DNA of 32,327 nucleotides, taken from contig NZ_BNBF01000017.1 of NCBI RefSeq assembly GCF_014654935.1, positions 78,405-110,731 of the forward strand, read 5' to 3'. A program made the translations under genes and the position numbers. Below, one piece after another: positions 29,131-32,327 of this stretch. Positions within the stretch are counted from its first letter, which is position 1. Every line of letters starts with the position of its first letter. The notes under the pieces were generated by a model. It made no database searches, had not been told where the DNA came from, and saw only the letters and a list, made by a program, of their open reading frames with translations. Origin of the DNA: Streptomyces capoamus. Lineage in GTDB: Bacteria > Actinomycetota > Actinomycetes > Streptomycetales > Streptomycetaceae.

Positions 29131-29268
29131 ATGGCACTCGGATTCAAGAAGCCCATCCAGCCCGACGACCCCCGCTTGGCCGGCCGTGAGACCACGTACC
29201 AGTCCTCACGCGGCGGCTGGTACCCCGAGCCGAAGAAGCCCACCCCCGGCAAGCCGAAGAAGGGATGA
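29131..29268 (+). CDS. Small basic protein (45 residues)
   Basis: ATG 29131 follows an AGAGACGGAG purine stretch. The product is ALGFKKPIQPDDPRLAGRET, then SSRGGWYPEPKKPTPGKPKK: highly basic, Pro-rich, probably unstructured. The TGA overlaps ATG of a three-codon ORF, and the DUF7736-like gene starts eight bases later. The gap from 28998 to 29131 holds the end of the TCTACC array and no other gene. Confidence 0.5.
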   Translation: MALGFKKPIQPDDPRLAGRETTYQSSRGGWYPEPKKPTPGKPKKG

Positions 29269-29275
29269 TGGCCGC

Positions 29276-29656
29276 ATGAGCGAAACCCGCACTGTCGCCC
29301 TCGCCGACGTCCTCAGCGTCACCGGGGACCGCCTCGTATACCGCCGCCACATGGACGGCATCTACGACGTGCTGCGCACCATGACCGGACAGGACGTCTC
29401 CACCCACCAGCTGGTCGACGTGGCCGACGCGGTGGCACCGGTCTTGATCGAGCAACACCCGTCCCTCGCTGAGCTGAAGCCCCCGCGAGGCGCCGACGCC
29501 CCAGACCTCATGACGTGGCTGGTCGAGACCGAGCGCGCGCACGGCCAGTCCCTGGAGGTCACGCCCATAGAGGACTGGCGGCACCGCGACCCGATCGAGG
29601 ACGCCTGCGACAAGGTCGGCGCGGAGAAAGTGTTCTTGCCGTTCTCCAACGGCTGA
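29276..29656 (+). CDS. DUF7736-like protein, paralogue A
   Basis: A 126-residue protein with the signature ALADVLSVTGDRLVYRRHMD, GIYDVLRTMTGQDVSTHQL, VLIEQHPSL and the end DPIEDACDKVGAEKV. It resembles the mycobacteriophage and Streptomyces phage family I know as DUF7736; function is unknown. A second copy at 31865-32251 shares the same architecture and a 42-bp identical DNA stretch. Purine-rich AGAAGGGA upstream serves as ribosome binding site. Confidence 0.7.
   Translation: MSETRTVALADVLSVTGDRLVYRRHMDGIYDVLRTMTGQDVSTHQLVDVADAVAPVLIEQHPSLAELKPPRGADAPDLMTWLVETERAHGQSLEVTPIEDWRHRDPIEDACDKVGAEKVFLPFSNG
29581..29622 (+). repeat. 42-bp exact direct repeat with 32170-32211
   Basis: The DNA encoding HRDPIEDACDKVGA is identical at 29581-29622 and 32170-32211, and a second block of about 28 identical bases codes for RRHMDGIYD in both paralogues. 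Elsewhere the two genes have diverged. Homologous recombination between the copies would delete the roughly 2.6 kb between them, including the RHH module. Confidence 0.75.
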
Positions 29657-29694
29657 CCCTCCACTGTCGCACCTCGGTGCCACACTGAGCCCAG

Positions 29695-29727
29695 GCCCCG
29701 CCATCGCGCCCCCGTCGATGGCGGGGC
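29695..29727. terminator. Hairpin after DUF7736-like gene A
   Basis: GCCCCGCCATCG (29695-29706) and CGATGGCGGGGC (29716-29727) form a perfect 12-bp stem with a 9-base loop, followed by TACTTCATG. It separates the rightward gene from the leftward small-gene unit and may act in both directions. Confidence 0.7.
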
Positions 29728-29731
29728 TACT

Positions 29732-29902
29732 TCATGTTCGGGTAGTGACAGGGGTGCAGGCTGGGGCGTAGCGTCCCCGGCAGCGGCAGTTGTGCGGCCC
29801 GGTCCGCCGGGCGGGGGTTGTAGCCCTGCCTCCCCCGTGCGACTGCCGCGTGAACGTGCAGCGGCCCCGCTCCGGAACTCGTCCGGGCGGGGCCGTCGTC
29901 AT
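29732..29902 (-). CDS. Possible small Cys-containing protein (56 residues)
   Basis: A leftward frame begins at ATG 29902, eight bases past the stop of the 29911-30147 gene, and ends at 29732. The product contains RCTFTRQSHGGG, PARRTGPHNCRCRG and YAPACTPVTTR; cysteines at 15, 39, 41 and 49 might bind metal. Third-position GC is somewhat lower than in neighbouring genes, and the hairpin at 29862-29895 lies inside it. It may equally be noncoding terminator DNA. Confidence 0.35.
   Translation of the reverse strand: MTTAPPGRVPERGRCTFTRQSHGGGRATTPARRTGPHNCRCRGRYAPACTPVTTRT
29862..29895. terminator. Hairpin downstream of the 29911 gene
   Basis: CGGCCCCGC-T-CCGGA (29862-29876) pairs with TCCGGGCGGGGCCG (29882-29895), leaving one bulged T and a 5-base loop. 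It lies just beyond the stop of the leftward gene at 29911. If the small ORF at 29732-29902 is real, the hairpin is internal to it. Confidence 0.5.
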
Positions 29903-29910
29903 GCGGTGGG

Positions 29911-30147
29911 CTACTCGCCGCGCGCCGCACGCTCCTCTGCCGCCTCGGTCAGGTTCTTCTCCCGCAGCTCCACTACGCGCGCTTCGTGGAGGTCGCGCAT
30001 CAAGGTGAGCATGCCGCCCATGCGCTCGGACGCGGCGTGCGCGGTGTCGGTCAGCCCGTTGAGCGCGGGGCCCGGCCCGAACTCGAAGGCTTCGTGCAGC
30101 TTGCGGATGCCTTCGGTCGGTCCGGCGAGGGTGATGGTCTGGCTCAT
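29911..30147 (-). CDS. Small helical hypothetical protein
   Basis: A 78-residue protein from ATG 30147, chosen because AAGGAG lies eight bases upstream; a longer form from 30171 lacks this. It reads TITLAGPTEGIRKLHEAFEF, then GPALNGLTDTAHAASERMGG and helical MRDLHEARVVELREKNLTEA. It may form a coiled coil. It is the third gene of the leftward unit led by the RHH repressor. Function unknown. Confidence 0.6.
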   Translation of the reverse strand: MSQTITLAGPTEGIRKLHEAFEFGPGPALNGLTDTAHAASERMGGMLTLMRDLHEARVVELREKNLTEAAEERAARGE

Positions 30148-30167
30148 GTTCTGTGCTCCTTGGTTCC

Positions 30168-30305
30168 TCATGTGGTGGGCTCCTCGTCCGGGCGCACCGG
30201 GCCCGCGCTCGCGTCGTCATCTGGCTCGCAGTGGCAGTCGCCGCGCGGGTAGCCGCACGCGCAGTCCATGTCGAAGACGTCGTCCATGTAGCCGTCCTCG
30301 CTCAT
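30168..30305 (-). CDS. Small acidic Cys-rich protein (45 residues)
   Basis: ATG 30305 overlaps the stop of the RHH gene (ATGA). The product is SEDGYMDDVFDMDCACGYPR, then GDCHCEPDDDASAGPVRPDE: strongly acidic with four cysteines in CxC pairs, CAC and CHC, plus a His. This could bind a metal ion. Translation coupling with the repressor supports a role in the same module, perhaps as a modulator, but there is no direct evidence. Confidence 0.6.
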   Translation of the reverse strand: MSEDGYMDDVFDMDCACGYPRGDCHCEPDDDASAGPVRPDEEPTT

Positions 30306-30490
30306 GCGGTCTTCTCCTCGCTGCTCGCCGGGCGCGCTGGAAGCTTGGCCCCGTCGCGTCGCAGGTACCAGCGCACCAGGTCTTTGATGACGGCCGCGCG
30401 ATCGCCGTCGGGTGCGCGCGCAGCGAGGTCGGCCCAGTCCTGGTCTTCAATGCGGACTGATCGGTGCTTGGTCTTGGGGGCGTTCGGCAT
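30302..30490 (-). CDS. Ribbon-helix-helix (Arc/CopG-like) repressor
   Basis: A 62-residue protein from ATG 30490. The pattern HRSVRIEDQDWADLAARA, then GDRAAVIKDLVRWYLRRDGA matches a ribbon-helix-helix fold, with RSVRI as the DNA-contacting strand. It diverges from the DUF6011 gene at 30597, and the intervening DNA contains three copies of a 14-bp palindrome, the expected operator for an RHH dimer array. It should repress both its own operon and the divergent gene. The nature of the inducer is unknown. Confidence 0.8.
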   Translation of the reverse strand: MPNAPKTKHRSVRIEDQDWADLAARAPDGDRAAVIKDLVRWYLRRDGAKLPARPASSEEKTA

Positions 30491-30507
30491 GGGTCCACGG
30501 TATCGCG

Positions 30508-30578
30508 GGTGTACGGACACCGGTAGGCCTGAACCCCTTGCGGTGTACGTACACCCCGCGCTACGGTGTACGTACACC
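30508..30578. promoter_or_regulatory. Three palindromic operators of the RHH repressor
   Basis: GGTGTACGTACACC occurs twice as a perfect palindrome, at 30542-30555 and 30565-30578, and once with a single change (GGTGTACGGACACC) at 30508-30521. Centre spacings are 34 and 23 bases. A rightward promoter is likely: TTGCGG (30538-30543), an 18-base spacer and TACGGT (30562-30567), overlapping operators two and three. The first site lies close to the leftward start. Repression of both directions by the RHH protein is inferred. Confidence 0.8.
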
Positions 30579-30596
30579 AGGAACGAGGGGGACCCG

Positions 30597-30929
30597 ATGG
30601 CCACCACCACCCACACCAACTGCCTCCGCTGCGGCCGCACCCTCACCAGCGCCAAGAGCCAGGCCACCGGCTACGGCCCCACCTGCGCCCGCCACATCCG
30701 CCGCGCCCAGGCCACCCTCACCGACTACAAGCCCCACCAGATCGCCTCCGCCCGCGAGCTCATCGAAGACGGCGCCATCGTCCCGCTGAAGTCCGCGGTG
30801 TTCATCGCCGTCTCCACCGACGGCACCGAGACCTACAAGACCGCCCCCACCGGCTGCACCTGCCCCGCTGGCCTGAAGGGCTCCCGCTGCTACCACCAGC
30901 TCGCCGCCCGCATGCTGCTCGCCGCCTGA
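30597..30929 (+). CDS. DUF6011 plus SWIM-like zinc finger protein
   Basis: A 110-residue protein. The N-terminal CLRCGRTLTSAKSQATGYGP/TC matches the DUF6011 zinc ribbon. The C-terminal CTCPAGLKGSRCYHQLAARM fits a CxC...CxH SWIM-type zinc finger, with a middle helical linker and beta strands (SAVFIAVSTDGTETYK). Both modules bind nucleic acid or proteins in other contexts. GAGGGGG lies upstream of ATG 30597, and the promoter overlaps the RHH operators, so the gene is likely repressed by the divergent product. Confidence 0.75.
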   Translation: MATTTHTNCLRCGRTLTSAKSQATGYGPTCARHIRRAQATLTDYKPHQIASARELIEDGAIVPLKSAVFIAVSTDGTETYKTAPTGCTCPAGLKGSRCYHQLAARMLLAA

Positions 30930-30942
30930 AAGGACCAACGCC

Positions 30943-31317
30943 ATGGCCCAGCCCGTCCCCACCGAAGCCGTCAACGCCATCGACCGCCTCATGAACGCCG
31001 CCGACGCGTTCGTCGCCGCCCTCCAGCACGCCGCCGACCAGGACACCGACCACCGCGGGTACTGGGCCGGATTCGTCGCCCAAATCAAGCACGTCACCGA
31101 GCATGGTGCCGCCGCCCTCCAGGCTCCCGAGGCGCTGTTCCTGGGTGCGCCGGAGGGGAGCGCCGATCGTGATCGTCTCCTGTTCCTGCTTCAGGCCGAG
31201 GAGGCCCTCCAGCCCGCCGCTGAGGCCGTGTTCGAGGCGTCCAGGGCGATCGGCTGGGATGACGCCACCGCCGCCCGACGTGGCGCCCAGCTCGCCGAAC
31301 ACCGCAACGCCCGTTGA
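30943..31317 (+). CDS. Helical hypothetical protein
   Basis: A 124-residue, largely helical protein with no recognised domain: AVNAIDRLMNAADAFVAALQ, GYWAGFVAQIKHVTEHGAAA and FLLQAEEALQPAAEAVFEAS. AAAGGA precedes the ATG, 13 bases after the upstream stop, so it is likely co-transcribed with the DUF6011 gene. No catalytic or membrane features are visible. Confidence 0.6.
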   Translation: MAQPVPTEAVNAIDRLMNAADAFVAALQHAADQDTDHRGYWAGFVAQIKHVTEHGAAALQAPEALFLGAPEGSADRDRLLFLLQAEEALQPAAEAVFEASRAIGWDDATAARRGAQLAEHRNAR

Positions 31318-31361
31318 CCCTCGCCATACGCTCAACCCACCGCCACCGAAAGGACCACGCC

Positions 31362-31838
31362 GTGACGGACCTGCCCTCCCGCTTCCACGCCACCCCCACC
31401 GAGATCGACGCGTACCTCCGCACGATCCTCGCCGAGGACGTCTACCTCCGCTTTCAGCAGACCATCGGCGAGCACGCGATCGCCCAGACCATCGAGGACA
31501 CGGGCACCGTCCGGGCGGCGGCGGACAACGAGGGGCTGTACAGCAACGACTGGCGCGAGGGCTGGGACGACGCCATCGCCCGCGTGGACCCCGACCAGAA
31601 CGGACCGTACCCGGTGGAGTTGGTGGAGTTCGGGGAGGGCGGCAAGCCGCAGCCCGTCAGCGGGGTGCTCCCGCCGCGTGACGCGGTCTGCGCGAACCCT
31701 GAGTGCCGCCACTCGGGCGCCGACCATCACCATGGCGACACGAAGTGCTGGGCCCGCCTGCCGCGCACGCGCCAGCCGAACGGCGCCTGGAGCGCGGTCC
31801 CGATCTGCCCCTGCGACGCCTTCCAGCCCGCCCTCTGA
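31362..31838 (+). CDS. Hypothetical protein with C-terminal Cys/His region
   Basis: A 158-residue protein from GTG 31362, with AAAGGA eight bases upstream; an upstream TTG in frame (31314) lacks such a site. The first two thirds are helical (PTEIDAYLRTILAEDVYLRF, EGLYSNDWREGWDDAIARVD). The C-terminus has CANPECRHSGADHHHGDTKC followed by VPICPCDAF: four to five Cys and several His, probably a zinc fold. Function unknown. Confidence 0.6.
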   Translation: MTDLPSRFHATPTEIDAYLRTILAEDVYLRFQQTIGEHAIAQTIEDTGTVRAAADNEGLYSNDWREGWDDAIARVDPDQNGPYPVELVEFGEGGKPQPVSGVLPPRDAVCANPECRHSGADHHHGDTKCWARLPRTRQPNGAWSAVPICPCDAFQPAL

Positions 31839-31864
31839 CCGCCCGACATGACAGGACGAACCCC

Positions 31865-32251
31865 ATGACCGACAGCCGCGCCTTCGCCCTCGCCGACGTC
31901 CTCTCCGTCACCACCGAGAAGCTGCTCTCCCGCCGCCACATGGACGGCATCTACGACATCCTCAGCTACATGACCGGGCAGAGCCTGTTCACCCCCCAAC
32001 TGCCCGACGCCTGCGACAAGGCCAAGCCCGCCCTCCTGGAGCAGCACCCGCAGCTGGTCGACGTATGCCCGCCGGACGGTCTTGACCGGCACGACCTGCT
32101 GGCATGGCTGACTGAGGCGGAGCGCGTCCACGGCGAGACCCTCGACGTACAACCGCTCACCGACTGGCAGCACCGCGACCCGATCGAGGACGCCTGCGAC
32201 AAGGTCGGCGCCGAGAAGGTGTACGTCGTTCCGGTGCCGCCCAAGGACTGA
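31865..32251 (+). CDS. DUF7736-like protein, paralogue B
   Basis: A 128-residue paralogue of the 29276 gene: ALADVLSVTTEKLLSRRHMD, GIYDILSYMTGQSLFTPQLP, ALLEQHPQL, and the same end DPIEDACDKVGAEKV. It matches the family consensus I remember (LLSRRHM, MTG, LFTxQL) better than copy A, so A may be the diverged copy. Both have the same orientation. A strong hairpin follows the gene. Function unknown. Confidence 0.7.
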   Translation: MTDSRAFALADVLSVTTEKLLSRRHMDGIYDILSYMTGQSLFTPQLPDACDKAKPALLEQHPQLVDVCPPDGLDRHDLLAWLTEAERVHGETLDVQPLTDWQHRDPIEDACDKVGAEKVYVVPVPPKD

Positions 32252-32264
32252 CCCGAGCACGCCA

Positions 32265-32301
32265 AAGGCCCTACCTCACGCCGCCCGAGAGGTAGGGCCT
32301 T
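32265..32301. terminator. 13-bp hairpin terminator at the right end
   Basis: AAGGCCCTACCTC (32265-32277) and GAGGTAGGGCCTT (32289-32301) form a perfect 13-bp stem with an 11-base loop, beginning 14 bases after the stop at 32251. Its A-rich left edge and T-rich right edge make it the most canonical terminator in the window. Confidence 0.8.
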
Positions 32302-32327
32302 CGTCCTGCCCGCCACCCGATCCGGTC

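Noticed and set aside
1..32327. tRNA genes and CRISPR arrays
   Set aside because: No T-arm/anticodon-arm combination was recognised, and no regularly spaced repeats of CRISPR length with unique spacers were seen. The TCTACC copies are far too short and closely spaced for a CRISPR.
1..32327. Integrase, FtsK/TraB translocase, terminase or capsid genes
   Set aside because: I looked for serine or tyrosine recombinase motifs, FtsK-type ATPases and structural proteins; none was found, so phage or integrative-element identity rests on the early genes only.

Overview
The window is high-GC actinobacterial DNA, almost certainly Streptomyces. It shows GTG starts, ATGA/GTGA/TGATG start-stop overlaps, a WhiB-family protein and several families typical of Streptomyces phages and mobile elements (DUF2637, DUF6233, DUF4326, DUF6011 and DUF7736-like). 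Gene content points to the early / lysogeny-control / replication part of a temperate phage or prophage: an XRE repressor diverging from a second XRE regulator over a repeated operator, an excisionase-like HTH gene, a phiC31-gp3-like recombination directionality factor, two nucleases, a RuvC-like resolvase, a cytosine-C5 methyltransferase and a DnaB-N/RecA-like helicase. No integrase, structural or lysis gene is present, so the element extends beyond the window. DUF2637 plus membrane-protein genes on the right also resemble the spread modules of Streptomyces integrative and conjugative elements, so an ICE-like or phage-plasmid element is not excluded.

Layout. (1) 1-1100: a partial leftward gene, a leftward XRE repressor, and a switch region with copies of TGTCTACG including a perfect palindrome. 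(2) 1103-10896: a tight rightward operon, mostly coupled by stop/start overlaps: regulator, excisionase-like HTH, small unknowns, PD-(D/E)XK nuclease, RDF, DEDDh exonuclease, RuvC-like nuclease, methyltransferase and HNH-like protein, closed by a hairpin. (3) 10952-11314: a leftward orphan Phd/YefM-type antitoxin with a triple 9-bp repeat over its ribosome binding site. (4) 11473-14842: DUF2303 gene, a gene broken by one TGA, and the helicase, whose linker DNA holds strong G/C hairpins. (5) 14852-24344: small accessory genes including WhiB, a sigma-like protein, DUF4326, a SLOG/DUF2493 protein, a LexA-like HTH protein behind a near-consensus SOS box, a leftward DUF6233 gene, and a rearranged locus at 19.87-20.1 kb. 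(6) 24358-25418: two leftward genes, one a larger HTH regulator. (7) 25524-28998: small genes, then DUF2637 and three membrane proteins, with an unusually dense GGAC/GTCC motif field inside the DUF2637 gene and a roughly helically phased TCTACC array at the end of the cassette. (8) 29131-32301: two DUF7736-like paralogues flank a leftward small-gene operon led by a ribbon-helix-helix repressor and a divergent DUF6011/SWIM-like gene; three palindromic operators lie between them.

The regulatory genes and DNA sites together suggest at least three self-contained switches (immunity, orphan antitoxin, RHH) plus a probable SOS-responsive gene. Functions of many small genes are unknown and are described only by visible features.
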